Shown here: in pieces, positions 38,119 to 51,206 of the stretch
Numbering within the stretch: the first letter of the stretch is position 1
Layout: the number at the start of each line of letters is the position of its first letter
Origin: Hirudo medicinalis
Lineage: Eukaryota > Annelida > Clitellata > Hirudinida > Hirudinidae
Assembly (NCBI GenBank): GCA_011800805.1
Contig: MPNW01000132.1
Span: 87,362 to 151,361, forward strand
DNA: 64,000 nt
Reading direction: 5' to 3'
Notes under the pieces: model-generated
The model's input: only the letters and a program-made list of their open reading frames with translations
Told to the model about the DNA's origin: nothing
Databases searched by the model: none
Program-made: the position numbers and the translations under genes

Positions 38119-41100
38119 ATGATGGGCACAAGCACCAGGGTGAGTTCTAAGTTGAATTCATGCACTCACGAGCTGAATTTCAGGCTCTGATTTACGAGAA
38201 GTGAATTACAAGGAGTGAATTTATGTACAACTTATTACCGAATTGTCGTAATTATTGTGAGATGCTCTGAATTTTAGTTTCTGCTTTAATGACTTCGTTT
38301 GCTGCAGTACGAGAGCGAACAACTGCCGATGTTCAGCATGGACAGTGGCCTTCCTCAGCTCATGTTTGACTCCCACCCTGGATCCTCGAACGACAGACTC
38401 CCCAACAACCACTATCCACAAACATCTCCAGGGTATCCTAACCACTACCATGGCAACCAGTATTCCTCAACAACCTATATGGCTGCTAGAGATTCCAGTC
38501 AGATGAAGAGGGATAAAGATTTGGTTTACGGGTAGGCCGACAATGATGATAGTGATGTTGATGATGATGACGATGATGATGATGATGATGATGATGACGA
38601 TGATGATGATGATGATGATGATGAGTTTGGAGATGCCAGGATTTGAAACCTCTGCAGACACCCACTGTTCCCGCTTTTGGCTCTGGTGTTTGAGAAATGC
38701 GAACTGTCCACATGCACACCTAGGGACTCAAACAATCCAGGTAGCGAGGTGTGCTCTTCAGAATCTTTTAACGAAGACGTTCGTGTCTTTGCGAGCCAGG
38801 TGAGTTTGTGTTGCTGTGCTGATGGATGTTGTTGTTTTAATGTTGCTGTTGTTATTATTGTGAGCATTAATTGTTAGCAATGTAGTTAGCATTGTTGTTG
38901 TTGTTGTTTTTGTTGTTGTTCAAATAAGTTGATGACTTCACAGGTGAATGCTGAGAAAGCATACTTCTCAGTTAACAGAGAACTCGACAGTTTGGTAATT
39001 CCATATCTTTACATTTTACCGTAAATAATTTTATTTCTTGCAATAAATAAGTTGTTTGAAGTCTGATTGAAATAAATTTGTTCCCATTTCCTCGGTTGAT
39101 TTTAGTTCGGACAAAATGGAATGAAAACCAGATTTTTGTATTGCTTGGTTAATTATTCGTGGAGGGGCGGAATGTTGTTGGCAGAATTTTCAGGTCGGTT
39201 GTTTCAGCTGACGAAGAGGAATTCCATCTTTTATTGAATCATGTGACTTCTTTCCGACATAAAAGGAGAATTGCGCTGTGATATATTCCTGGTGTGGAAT
39301 TTTATGTCTTGGTAGCCTTCCAAAAGTCCCGAGGTGATGCGGTTGATGCAGGTGCGTGTTTGCTTTCTACGTTAGATTCGTGGCCACCGAGTTCAACTCC
39401 TCCTGGAAGTCGTGGAATGAACGGGAATTTTGTTGGACTTCTTGTTAACAGCTCCATTGAGAACTTAATTATGTTCTGCCGTAAACATTTCGCTCCCAGA
39501 GGATTTATTGCGTGTTGTCATATCCGACATTCGTAGGTTAATGTCGGCACAATGGAGCATTTTATTTAGCCCTTCCTGTCGGACGTTGGCATCATTTGAA
39601 GGCGACATTGGGCTCAATAAGTCGCTTAAAAGTGCCAAATGCAGACATTTCATCTCTTGAAATATTCAAACCATGCATGCATCGACGCATATTAAATGTG
39701 CAAATGCTAAGGAATATAAACTGCTAATGTCAGCTTAATGGATATTAATAATGCTTATAAATTGCTTGCAAGACTTTCTTCAATGCTTCTCATATCAATC
39801 ACCATCTTTAAGAATTTCATTCTTTTTATGAGTTACGATATTTGGTAATATTTATTTATTTATTTATTTATTAGTTAATTATTTAATTATTTATTTATTT
39901 GTTTCTTTATTTAAGCATTTTCCTTGCTAACTTCCTTGATACTTGAAAACAATTATTTGATGATGCAATTTTAAAAAACTTGTGTTTGAAATAAAAAATA
40001 TTGAAACATAATTTATATTGAAACATAATTTATTATGAATATAATATTGATTATATTCCATTTAGATGATGCAAGCAATTCAAGTCTTAAGATTTCACCT
40101 ACTCGAATTGGAGAAGGCACGAAATATCCTCTTGTATATTTTTATTTGATAGTGCTATGAAATACATACTTTAGTATTTGATAGTGCTATGAAATAACTT
40201 AAAACAACGCTTGTGCATCGTCGGCAGGTGCACGAGTTGTGTGACAACTTCTGTCACAGATACATCGGTTGTTTGAAGGGGAAGATGCCCGTGGATCTGG
40301 TCATTGAGGAGCAGGACAACTTGAGTTACGTCGACAACAAGCCACACAGGAGTCCAGCCTCACCAACCTCGTTTCATCACGAACAATCAAACAAGGCTGT
40401 TAGTGTCACTTGATATCAGTTACCAACATGTTGATGTTAGTTGTTCTTCATTAACAACATTAACAACATGTTGATATTAGTTACCAACATGTTGATGTTA
40501 ATTACCAACATGTTGATATTAATTACCAACATGTTAATATTAATTATCAACATGTTCATTCGTCATACGATATGCGTGTGTCATGTTAAATTGAATAGTT
40601 GTTTAAGTTGCCGTGGTGAGCGTGTTAGTGTCGATTTTCGATTCATTTGTTGTAAGAATTTATTAATATTTTTCGTAAATGGATAATAATTACGCAATAA
40701 TTATTTTTATGAACAAATTATTATTCTATAATAAGCGTTAATATTATTATCAAACATGTTACTGATTAAATGTGTTTAGATTATCATAGCAATAATGATT
40801 ATTACTGCATAGAAATAGATGTTGAATATGTATATTTCATATTACTGCATAGAAATAGATGTTGAATATGTATATTTCATATTACTGCATAGAAATAGAT
40901 GTTGAATATGTATATTTCATATTACTGCATAGAAATAGATGTTGAATATGTATATTTCATATTAGTCATGAGTCACCCTTTCATTATCAGTTGAATAAGT
41001 TGATATTTGCCTTCAGTTTGTAACTCGAAATATTGCTCAAATCGTCTTAAGAAATTTTATAGAATAACATTTACAGGATTAAAAGAATGAATGGATGGAT

Positions 41101-44100
41101 GGGTGGGTGGATGGATGGATGGATGGACGGACGGACGGACGGACGGATGGATGGATGGACGGACGGACGGACGGATGCTTGGATGGATGGATGGATGGAT
41201 GGATGGATGGATGAAAACAGCAAAAAGAGAACATCCGCGAGTGACATACAAAACAAATTCATACAATGCGTGTTTCGGTCACAAAACCTTGAAAATAATT
41301 GCGTCTGTGTTTTTAAAGAAGCGACTTGAAAATGTAAGTGAAATATTGCCGCTCATATTTTAAGGTTACTATCTGAGCAGGAAATCTTGCTTTGTTGAAT
41401 TTCTTTGAGTGAGCATTCAACGAGGGACTGGAATTTATTTTCTGTCCTCCTGAGTCCGCCTAAATAAGTTTTCCTCTTTCTTCTCCTTGAAATTTATGCC
41501 TTGTAAAGAATCATCCCCTCACTCCCGTCAGCATCTCTCGATTGTTTGAGAAATTAAACAAATCGTCTGCTCATGAATTTGTTTACGTTTGCAGGGAAGG
41601 TGTTTTTGAAGGAGGATTAGGTAAATACATCGGTGGCTCTCGGCGGTCATTTATTTATAAATCTCTCGAGTTGAGCCGAAAGTATTTTATTTCATTTCCC
41701 TGTCATTACTCTTGTTTTCTTCTTATTTCTTGAATTTATTGTACTTTTCCTCACGCCGACATGTCTGCTTAAGGAGATTAATACGACCATTCTATCATCC
41801 TGCATCCTGGCCAAAGCCCGGGATATTTCTCTGCTTTCCAAAAACAACTTATAAGAAGTTCCCGAAATTAAAAGTAATTTCACGTTTACTTTTTCATTTC
41901 ATTTTCGGATCTTCGTCTTCTCTCGGATTCTTTCTAAACTCAGTAATTAATAATTATTTATTAAAAACTGACGTTAAATACTTCTTTCATCAAATGTTCC
42001 TTTCTTATTCCATTCAACAACTTTAACTTGAGTTAAAACATAAACACAAAACTTAAAACATCTTGAAGTAGTGAGGTAATCAAATATATTCCAGTCCTCC
42101 ACTGAAATGAAATGATTGAATATTTAAATACACAATAAATTTAAATACACGCAGAAATAAATGTGGATAATTTGGAACAATTTTTAATCAAATTAGTTGT
42201 TGGATATTTTTCATCAACTTTCATTAACTTGAGACTGAGTTGATTTTATCTGAGGAATATCAACCAATGAACTCCCGCTAAAGAGAAGCAATTCTTTCAT
42301 TTGTCCATTCCTCCAATCTTTCCGTCTTTTCTCATCCATCCATCCATCCATCCATCCATCCATCCATCCAATTCATTCGTATATCTGTCCGAAGAAGAAT
42401 TGTAATAGTTAACTTATGTTTTGAGAAATGTTTTAAATGGTCAACATGTTAATTTAAATTATCCGAATTTTTTATTATTTTTTATTTCAAACAATTTGAA
42501 AAATAACTTTTAATTGAGGCATTAATTATGCATTTGTTCAGAGGCTCCCTCCGCCTCAGCTACCCTGTAGCAACCCCCCTCAGCCACCCATGATGGTCAC
42601 CCACTCAATTCATCAGGAGGATGATTCAGCTTTTAGATCCAGTCCGAGATCGACTTGCACCAATCCAGATGCTCACTTTTACAACACTGGAGAGGATAGC
42701 GACTGCGGTCAGTTCGTAATTGTTGATGTCGATTGATTGATTGATTGATTGATTGACAGCCATGTGTGACGAATGGTGCTGGCATTTGCGTGACCAGGTG
42801 ACAAACGACACTAGCATTTGTGTGACCAGGTAAGAAATTGATACTGGCACTTGTGTGTCCAAGACAAGCCAGCTTGCACCAGAAGGTGGTAACATCAGAC
42901 CACCGCATCAGTCGTGGCTTCAAACAAATCATGCGATCATCCAACCTCCAAACGCAGCAGAAAATTAATCCCATCGTAGGATGCAGCATAACTTAAGGCA
43001 TTTACCGTGACGTGCTTGTCAGAACGTCACGGTTGGCTGAGCGTGAATCGTGTTTTGTTTGAACATTAATTAAAGCTTAGAGGGGCTTAATTGTCAACGA
43101 GTAGAAAGGCTTATTGTAATTTGTCCTACTCGAGTTTTACACCCTACTGAGTAACTGAAATGATTTATTGCTTACTTCACTTTAAAATTCTCTGCTGGTC
43201 CTTTGAAGAGGAAATTCTTCAATTAAATCCTTTCCTTCAATTAGCAGTCGGAGGGACACGCGCATTCCGATTGTCCGCTTCCATGAAAGTTTTCCACTTC
43301 GAGGCCATAAATCTTCTTCAACGCCATCTTGTTCAGCCACATTGAATCCTCGCACATTATTTCAAATTGGAGACAATTTAACCTCCAAACAATGAAGAAC
43401 ACACGACTGTTTTGACGAAACAGTTTTTTTTTAAAGGCCTTTGTTTTGATGAGTCATTCAGTCCGCGACCCGCTTGTTCATTCATTCATTCATTCCTTAA
43501 GTTAATTAATTAATTTATTCATTTATTCATCCTCCTAACCTTCCATCCATCCGTCCATGTCTTCACTCGTAACAATGGCATGAATCCGATTCATGAATTA
43601 ACAGCCGCTTGTTATTCTTAAAGGAAATTTAGCTCATCCTCGTTAAGATCTCAGAGCAGATAAATTTTCTGTGGATGCTTCGTCTGACTGCAACTTATCT
43701 CAAGCATCTTGAAGATAGGAGGCCAATTAATCATGGGGATTATTTTGTTGATTAGCCTTCTCTTTATGGGATGAAATCTCTGCCGGGAATGTATTACGTG
43801 TTGATACTTGTTATCTTCTCTCCTTGTCAACTCCTTATGTCATCCTTATGTTGACACTTTCTTGAAATATAAGCTGACCGATTTATTGAAAATAATGTAT
43901 AACATGGATAATAATAATAGTAATAATAGTTGCTAATATAATTGTGGAAGAAAGGTGTTATCTTTATTGCTTACTACTTGCACACGAGAGGAGCTCAAAT
44001 TGTTGGAGAAGAAATGTGATTCATTGTCCTGTGAAAGCACGTCTTCAACCAGCCTAACCTCAATAAACAAACAACACATCTCCACGTGGAAATATGTATT

Positions 44101-47100
44101 TGCAAACGTGCTCAGATCCAACCGAAGAACCAGAAACAATTTCAGCTTACTTCGACAACAACTCACAACAAACATTCGCGACTAAGCGGACAATCACACC
44201 TGTATTAATTAACAGGTGCCTCGGACGATGCGTCTAAGTTTTGTGTTCTTCAAATATCGTCGGATATCAAAGATAATTTCGTTTAAGATTCACTGAGTGG
44301 AAAATAAACCTATTAATACTTATTTAAATATTCAAGTTTTATAACTTGACATTTGAATATTCATTTATGATGATTAATTGTTTGAATATTCAATCTGCGA
44401 CCTCAGAATGATGATCTGTGATTTATTTATGTGGAGTTTCTAAAGCTATAATGAAGGTGTTATCGGATGAGGACGTAGCTTATAAAATATTGCTTGCATG
44501 CAATCGCACCTCATGTATGTTCTCCGAAGATAGTGAGCTTGAGATGAAATATTTCCCAATAAATACGAGGCTCATTTCTCACATGCATTCTGAATTACAA
44601 GAGGTTATCCGAGCGAGTGTGTGAATTTAAAATTAGAAACAAAACTTAAGAATGTTTGTTTTTATTGTGCTGAGGTTAAATGCACTTTGTAGTAAAACAT
44701 TTCATTCGCTCACTTTCATGTCCTTCACGATGGTCACAGTGAATTATTTGGTCACAGTAAATTGTTTGGTCACAGTGTATTATTTCATAGCAGTGAATTA
44801 TTTGCTATCAGTGAATTGTTAGGTCACATTGATGACGGAGTGGAAGAAAATAAATTCGCTAAACGGTTTCGTGTAATCTAATATTTTGTTTCTGTGGATG
44901 CTTCTAATATTTTGTTCTTCTCGGGTGACCGGTTGCCGTGGTAACCGGGTCAAAGGGCATCTTATTTTGAGGCTGACATGCCTTCTTTTTAAATGAGTTT
45001 CCCGGAGAATTCTTGAAGTGATGTAGTGGATTCATTGACAGTGACATATTTTCGCTCCCTGGCTGCCTTTCAAGGGGACAATTCTCTCGATGTTTTCAAC
45101 TTCTCTCGTGTTTCATGCATGGTGATGCGGTGTTTTGGATGGTAACGAGCTGGTTCGTTGTTCTTGGTGGTTATTTGGTGGTTATGTTGGTGGTTATTTG
45201 GTGGTTGTGTTGGTGGCTGTGCTGGTGATTATTTGGTGGTTATGTTGGTGGTTGTGTTGGTGGTAGCAGGATGTGTGTTTCGTTCTGCAGGAGATGTGTT
45301 TGACAACAGCATTGGATCGGACGACGAAACAGATTTCAACGGATGCAGGAGTCAGAAGAAACGGGGGATCTTCTCAAAACTAGCAACAAACGTCATGAGG
45401 GCCTGGCTTTTTCAGCATTTAACTGCAAGTGTCGAATGATAATTTTTCGATTCATTATTGATAAAAAACCATTTATTCACGAATTAATTTTAGTTTCAAC
45501 ATTTAAGCATCTAAATCAAGAACTGGAAATTATTTCGATAAACCAAGCCATAAAATATTTTGTAAAAACTATGAGAAAATAGCACATTAAGGCGTTGTTT
45601 TGGATGAATTAAAAGAAGATTTCCTGTCTTGGTAATTTATGGCCTCAAAGTTCCTTGTTTTGAAGCATCCCTACCCGTCGGAGGAGCAGAAGAAGGACTT
45701 AGCGGACCAAACGGGGTTGACTCTGTCCCAAGTTAACAACTGGTGAGTCATCAATATTTTCATCGATCTCATAAGATGCACATCTCTTCCCCGATCACGT
45801 AGCTCTTGAATAAATCATGGGGTCATTTCATGGAGAGGCATTTCTTCTCAGAAGTTTTCAACTCCGTTTAAAATGAAATTTCCAACATGGAAACCTCCGC
45901 TTCACTCAATTTCTTAGTTCGAGTTTTATCGCTCGATAAATCACTTTCCAGCATGAATTTATTATGAGATCCAATCGAGCTAATTACTTTTTAATGAATT
46001 GAAGACACAAGCGGTTTTAGCGCAGGCCCCAATTAATTGCAATAATATGCAAGCAATTAAAATGCTCCATGCAATCAATCACGTCAGTCACTGCAAGGAA
46101 ATTCATGCGCGCAGGTTTATAAATGCCAGGAGGAGGATCGTCCAGCCAATGATAGACCAGAGCAACAGATCAGGTGACCTTAAACTTTAAATCATCTTCA
46201 TCACGGTCGTCATAACCATCATCATCATCATCGTCGTCGTCGTCTTGGTCATCATCATCGTTATCATCGCCACCACCATCATCATCATCATCGTACTAAC
46301 TAAAGTTGACGGCGATGTTCGTGTTGTTATTGTTGATGTTGTTGTGACTGAGAGGCTCTCGAGTGAAGCTGCCTCCATTTCCAGGAGGACTGTTCAACGA
46401 ATTTGAGGCACTCACTCGTGTTTCAGAAAATAAGAACACCACGTCATTATATTTGGAAGGAGTGGCGATGACGTCACAATTGCTATTTTTATCGTCCTCG
46501 AACCAGGTGGCTGAGCAGTTGAGTTTAGAGTTGTAATTTGTGAAATCCTGGAGCGAGGAATTGGTGCATAACAGTGCCAAGCGATGCGGTGTATTACATG
46601 TTCGGAGGTGCTGATGCATGGCGCTGAGGATCTCCTATTTCTGCTCCGCATTAATCTCATCATCATATTCCTCGTCCCAAGCATCGCTTCGATATGAGCC
46701 TGAATGCGTCTGTAGGGGACTCTGGAATCATCCTACAACCGTCATCGCTCATTTCTACGAACGCCATTGACGTAACAATCGTCGTTAACTTCATTCTCTT
46801 GGATGCTTCGAATGTCAGTGTCTTTAAATTCTTTTAAATTCCACTGCTTCCTACGAGTGCAAACATCACGTGTCACATTGAAATTCCTGGTGTAATAATA
46901 TCAATTGAAGAGGCACCTGTGATAATGACGACGATGATGATGGCGATGACGATGATGACGATGATGATACAAATAAAATAATTAATAAACATAAGTTATA
47001 AGCAGATGTTGAATGATTAATGATAATAATTATGACAATCAGAATATTTTGGATCATTGAAAAAGTTTCGTTTCGTTTCGTGTATTCAAGACCAGGACAG

Positions 47101-47341
47101 AATTTGAAACTCGGCAAAAAGATCGTGTGAGTTGAAACCATTTTTATTTCCAGGGGGTGTCAACATTCAAAATTCATCAGACGTGTTTGGCTCATCTCCC
47201 TCTCCGCCCTTTCCACCCTATGGATCTGCCTCCCCGCCTGGGACGTTCCCCCAACGAAAACAGCAGGCTACACGTGATGACTCCTCTCCATCGTCGTTGC
47301 AAAACGTCAACCTGGAGGCACCAGACCTCCATGTTGCTTGA
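38119..47341 (+). CDS. MEIS: MEIS/Homothorax TALE homeodomain transcription factor
   Basis: This nuclear DNA-binding cofactor of PBX and HOX proteins acts in patterning. Eleven exons: 38119-38139, 38308-38531, 38658-38799, 38944-38994, 40066-40116, 40228-40398, 42542-42707, 45291-45424, 45666-45742, 46115-46173, 47154-47341; 427 codons plus stop. The MEIS/PKNOX PBX-binding domain is clear: [72 protein letters not shown]. The TALE homeodomain has [20 protein letters not shown], the loop [17 protein letters not shown] and [17 protein letters not shown]. The 51-base exon MMQA...LEK is conserved in vertebrate MEIS. The introns after 40116 and 45424 begin with GC, not GT. The 3' exon after the homeodomain is Ser/Pro-rich and not family-typical. 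Upstream ATG at 38112 is out of frame with exon 2. Confidence 0.96.
38546..38628. repeat. GAT trinucleotide tract in MEIS intron 2
   Basis: A long GAT/GAC run fills most of the 126-bp intron 38532-38657 between the second and third MEIS exons. Confidence 0.9.
39847..39905. repeat. TTTA tetranucleotide tract
   Basis: TTTATTTATTTATTTATTAG-type repeats within a MEIS intron. Confidence 0.8.
40421..40556. repeat. Tandem repeat, 21-bp unit
   Basis: Units of ACCAACATGTTGATATTAAT with small changes, about six copies, start right after the sixth MEIS exon. ACATGT palindromes recur once per unit. Confidence 0.85.
40801..40960. repeat. Four perfect copies of a 40-bp tandem repeat
   Basis: The unit begins ATTACTGCATAGAAATAGAT and ends TATATTTCAT. 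Four copies are identical over 160 bases, within a MEIS intron. The lack of any difference suggests recent expansion. Confidence 0.97.
41087..41214. repeat. GGAT/GGAC tetranucleotide tract
   Basis: GGATGGATGGATGGACGGAC-type repeats, in blocks of GGAT and GGAC. Any reading frame through it gives artefact proteins rich in Trp, Met and Asp. Confidence 0.95.
42728..42757. repeat. (GATT)n tract beside a MEIS exon
   Basis: GATTGATTGATTGATTGATT begins about 20 bases after the exon ending at 42707. A (CATC)n tract lies at 42338-42370 just upstream of the same exon. Confidence 0.9.
44733..44828. repeat. Tandem repeat, about 22-bp unit
   Basis: Four to five diverged units of GGTCACAGTGAATTATTT. Confidence 0.8.
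45162..45270. repeat. GGTGGTTATTTGGT-type minisatellite
   Basis: Diverged units of TGGTGGTTATTTGGTGGTT lie directly upstream of the acceptor of the homeodomain exon (45291). The G/T-rich tract replaces an ordinary polypyrimidine tract over much of this stretch. Confidence 0.8.
46195..46297. repeat. CAT/CGT trinucleotide tract
   Basis: CATCATCATCATCGTCGTCG-type repeats begin 20 bases after the second homeodomain exon, in the last MEIS intron. Confidence 0.9.
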
Positions 47342-48819
47342 AATTCTCAAAGTTTCATGGCACATGTTTTATTTTATTCAGTAATTTCAAATTCAATTCA
47401 CAAATTTAATTTCACAGCACGTCAATTTGTTTTGTAAAAGCTGACGAACTGTGTTTGGGAATTTCAGTCTGAAAACGTCGATCCTTCCTTATTTCATCCT
47501 TCAATCATTTAACGAGGTCTTCAATTTTCTGATTTTGTGCACTTTTGTGTTAAAGCAAATAAATAAATGAACAAATGAAATAATAACATATACAAAAAAT
47601 AACTACTTTTCATAAATTAATGATAGTTTAATAATATTTTTATAAATTAAAATTGTACTTTTTAAAATCATTATTTTATTTTTTATAAATTATTGTAATT
47701 ATTAAAATGACAAATAAATGATTTTCGTCTTATTTGGATAAATAATTGGATTTCGTTCTGTTCCAGTTGCATAGAATTAAAAATAATAAGTGATTGAAAA
47801 TTATGTTACTTACTTAGTTGACTTTTGGAGACTTTTAAAGAATTTAAAACATTTTAAGTTTCGGGTGTGTTCTTCGATCTGAATCAGTTTGAACTCTCAA
47901 TAACGCAATAAGTGGTTAGATTGATATGCACGAGTTCAATGCCACCCAACTTCAACGTCACATCATTTTATTGGCTGCAAATCCTTCCGTAAAGTTTCTA
48001 ATAATTTGAGAACTTATTCTTTCCTGGGAAGGAGTGAAGGAAGGGTTGGAAAAATGCGAGGCGAGAGGATGAAGAAGAGGTGAAAAGCAAAAAAGATTTG
48101 ACAGCTCCCACGGACAGATGAAATCAGTCATCGATAACTCAAAGTCTAGCGAGCTTTCATTAAGTAGCTGTTGTATATTTTGCTTGTCTTACGGCCTATT
48201 TATGCAGAGACTGAGGCAACGATCCTTCTGACACATTACAAGTTAACTCAGCAAGTCGAAAGTACTCATCACGAACCCATCCCAGCTCCCCAATTTTCCA
48301 GTTCCTTAAGTATTATCGCCAATTACTATTAATTACCATCAGTTACTATCATTTCAAGATAGATGAGGAGGCGATATATTCAGATTCGATGAAACTATTA
48401 AAACCAATTTATAAAACAAGTTTATCGAAATTTGCTTATTGAATTAAAAAGGAGTGGTTCATCACACAGACATTAGCCTTCTTAAACCACTTTAAATTAT
48501 TGTTATGCTAATGTTAATCATCATCAATTATCCTCACTTATCCTCACTTATCCTCACTTATCCTCACTTATCGTCACTTATCAGCAATTACCACCGCATT
48601 TCAAAGAACTTGAACGTAACAATTTTTCTGTCCGAAAGCCAAGCACTTTTCAAAGTCGCTGAGTTGAAGGTATCAGAGGACGTCCGTAGACCAAAGGAAA
48701 AATGTCTAAATCTCTGCCAGATATCGAAACTTAATGTTGCAAGCAACTGTGTTTATGTAATTGTAGTTTAATTAAGTAATTTAACATACCCCGTAAAACG
48801 ACTTGGGCTTTCCTCCTCA
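47342..48819. other. MEIS 3' flank and intergenic
   Basis: AT-rich, without recognised exons. A tandem repeat TCCTCACTTA (about five units plus variants) is at 48531-48590. Confidence 0.5.
48531..48590. repeat. 10-bp tandem repeat TCCTCACTTA
   Basis: Several perfect units followed by variants with TCGTCACTTA. Confidence 0.85.
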
Positions 48820-49022
48820 TTAGTGGCGCAGCCAGGACTTTAAAATTGGTCGAGGTGGGGGGGGGGGGCAAATTTTGTATGTGTACTTAAATATCGCAAC
48901 AGTAAAGTATAGTACTGGTGGAATAACGGCAAACAATTACTTTCACATTAAAACCGCATAAGGATGGCAAAGACTGAGACTAGTAATTTCATTATCGAAA
49001 CTTATAATACATATGATAAATA
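48820..49022 (+). mobile_element. Dispersed repeat, plus copy of the family at 25190-25445
   Basis: It starts GTGGCGCAGCCAGGACTTTA, has a long G run, then CAGTAAAGTATAGTACTGGT and ATTTCATTATCGAA as in the other copy. It directly precedes the LINE fragment. The CAG-GGCGCAG-like end suggests a DNA transposon terminus. Confidence 0.7.
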
Positions 49023-49023
49023 T

Positions 49024-50400
49024 CGTTCCGACCCATATCCAACCTCAGTGTCATCTCTAAGCTCTTGGAGCGATTGATGCTGAAACGTGTCCTAACCTAT
49101 CTTGAGGCCAATGCACTACTTCCGCCAACTCAGTCGGCCTACCGTCGTCATCACTCTACTGAAACAGCGGTGTTGAAGGTGGTCTCCGATATTCGGATGG
49201 CGATTGACAGAGGCAATGTGACGATTCTTCTTCTCCTTGACATGTATGCGGCATTTGATACAGTGGATCACAACATCCTCATTGAGAGGCTTGATCGAAC
49301 ATTTGCCATACGTCAGATGGCATTGGACTGGCTCAGGTCCTACTTAAAAAACAGAAGTCAACTTATTGTAACTGGATCTGCAGACGCAGTTACTCAAAAC
49401 TCTCGTCGGGAGTCCCGCAGGGGTCTGTCCTTGAACCGATTCTCTTTATGTGGCAGAAATTGAGCAACTTGTTGCTCGTCATGGCTTCTACAGCCACCAG
49501 TATGCGGATGACACGCAAATATATGCATTCTGTGAGCTACACAATACTCCTCATCTTGCTCTTCGCATGGCTGACTGTTTCAGTGATGTCGCGTCCTGGA
49601 CTTCTTCGAACCAACTCAGATTGAATGGAGGCAAGACGGAGGCCATCTGGTTTCATCCTGCTTCACGAAGCATGCCCACTCCACCAGTTCAACTGTCGGG
49701 AGTTACTATCACCCTATCGGCGGTGGTGAGAAACCTTGGTGTTTACTTGACACATCGTTGTCAATGGAAAATCATGCTGGAAAGATTGCTGCAGCTTGTT
49801 TCTCTACTCTCCTAAGGGAGGTACGACATTCTGTGCCTCGTGATGTCCTTACAGCCCTTGTGATCTAGCTTGTCTTGACAAAACTGAACTACTGTAATTC
49901 AGTCCTGTATGGCTCCAGCAAATGGGCCTTACATAAATTTCAGGTGGTCATGAATACAGCAGCTAGGCTCATCTTTAACGCCCGGCTCACTGATCATGTG
50001 TCACCATTACTGGATGATCTCCACTGGCTTCCCATCGCAAAACGAATACCTTACAAGATAGCTCTCATGGTCTACAAAGCTCACACCCATCGGTCTCCCC
50101 AATACCTACAAGAACTCCTCACTTCAACGGCCTTTCAACAAGGGAGGGTCTCGCTCCGCTCGTCTGACACCATTAATTTTATCATCCTAAGGACCCCCCG
50201 TGTGCACTACGGAGACAGATCCTTCCATGCATATGGACCGCGGACGTGGAATGATCTTCCGTCTCATGACAGATCGTCTGAGACATTGACATTGTTCAAA
50301 AATAACCTTAAAACTCATCTATTTAACCTTCCCAGTCATTAACATTTGGTTTTAAATTCAGCTCGCTCGACTGTAGGACTGATTGATTTGATTGCCATAG
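49024..50400 (+). mobile_element. Degenerate non-LTR retrotransposon (CR1/L2-like), RT 3' half
   Basis: Three overlapping open pieces encode the RT domain. First, 49065-49463: LEANALLPPTQSAYRRHHST and LLLLDMYAAFDTVDHNIL. A frameshift follows; the GVPQGSVLEPILF motif is readable near 49410-49445 in another frame. Next, 49450-49815: YSHQYADDTQIYAFCE, with intact YADD, then WTSSNQLRLNGGKTEAIW. Third, about 49873-50342: LTKLNYCNSVLYG, DLHWLPIAKRIPYKIALMVY and FHAYGPRTWNDLPS, the typical C-terminal end. A TAG at 49866-49868 and the frameshifts make it non-functional. The upstream endonuclease is absent. It differs in sequence from the LINE at 32-33 kb. Confidence 0.9.
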
Positions 50401-51206
50401 TGCCTTTTATGTAAAGTTACAAAATGGCTTCAATTTCACAATTAGATGATTAGGACGAAAATATTCTTTTGGAAATATTTTGTCAGTGTTTTATGCGTAA
50501 CCAAAGATCTTGAACGTAACAATATTTTCTTTTACGTAATATAATTATTTACAGTTTTTAAAAAGGCTGGGTCTGTGCAATAACCACGTTAAGCAGGAGA
50601 AAGTGCTGACTTAATTTATGTAACTGCATGGGTACGACGAAAGTATTACATAAGAATCAACTTGTTCTATGTTTCATCCTGCATAAACTTATATTATAAC
50701 TTGTGCTATTTGTCACAATTTTGTCAAACCCTTTTCATTTAATAATTTTCTGAATTTATAAGGTTCGTTTTTTTATTTTATGTCGATTTATTGACAAATT
50801 GATCTATATTAATTAAATGTTGTCAACATTTTACATGCGTTAATTTATGTCTTTTGTCATCATAGTATTTTGATAACTCGGTGTTGCCGTGTGCCGTTGC
50901 TTGACGAGCTTTTCATTATCGAACATATGTGACTTGTCCATCTTGTTATTTTCTACCTGCCTTGTAAATCTGGAATAATTTAACTTAATAGATATTTCGA
51001 CCAATTTTACTGTTACTAGTTGGTTCCAAATAGTTGAAATTCTCTTTTTATCGGGGGTGAGTAGGATTCATTTTTTCTAAAGTGCTATGTAGTCGAGCAA
51101 GAAACTTGGTTTTGAATATTTTGATGTAGATTTACTTAAAAATTGTATTATATATCGACTTGAGGGGACTTTCACCTTTGCCCTCTATTTTAAATATTTC
51201 AGAAAT
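50401..51206. promoter_or_regulatory. NUMB upstream region and 5'UTR acceptor
   Basis: AT-rich. A splice acceptor (ATATTTCAG) ends five bases before the NUMB start codon, so at least one non-coding 5' exon should lie upstream. It was not identified. Confidence 0.5.

Larger units (their letters stand above)
42760..45280. other. MEIS intron 7, no further gene seen
   Basis: A 2.6-kb intron. It includes two tandem repeats listed separately and a short open stretch at 43955-44185 that lacks recognisable content. Confidence 0.5.

Noticed and set aside
38467..38867. Histidine-, serine- or isoleucine-rich minus frames
   Set aside because: They are translations of the GAT tract in MEIS intron 2 and shadows of the MEIS exons.
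40801..40960. CRISPR-like array
   Set aside because: The repeats are directly adjacent with no spacers, in an animal intron; it is a minisatellite.
41057..41363. Frames of WMDGWMDG or HPSIHPSI type
   Set aside because: They are read-through of the GGAT/GGAC tetranucleotide tract.
45158..45290. Trp/Val/Gly-rich open frame before the homeodomain exon
   Set aside because: It is translation of the GGTGGTTATTTGGT minisatellite; the exon itself starts at 45291 after CTGCAG.
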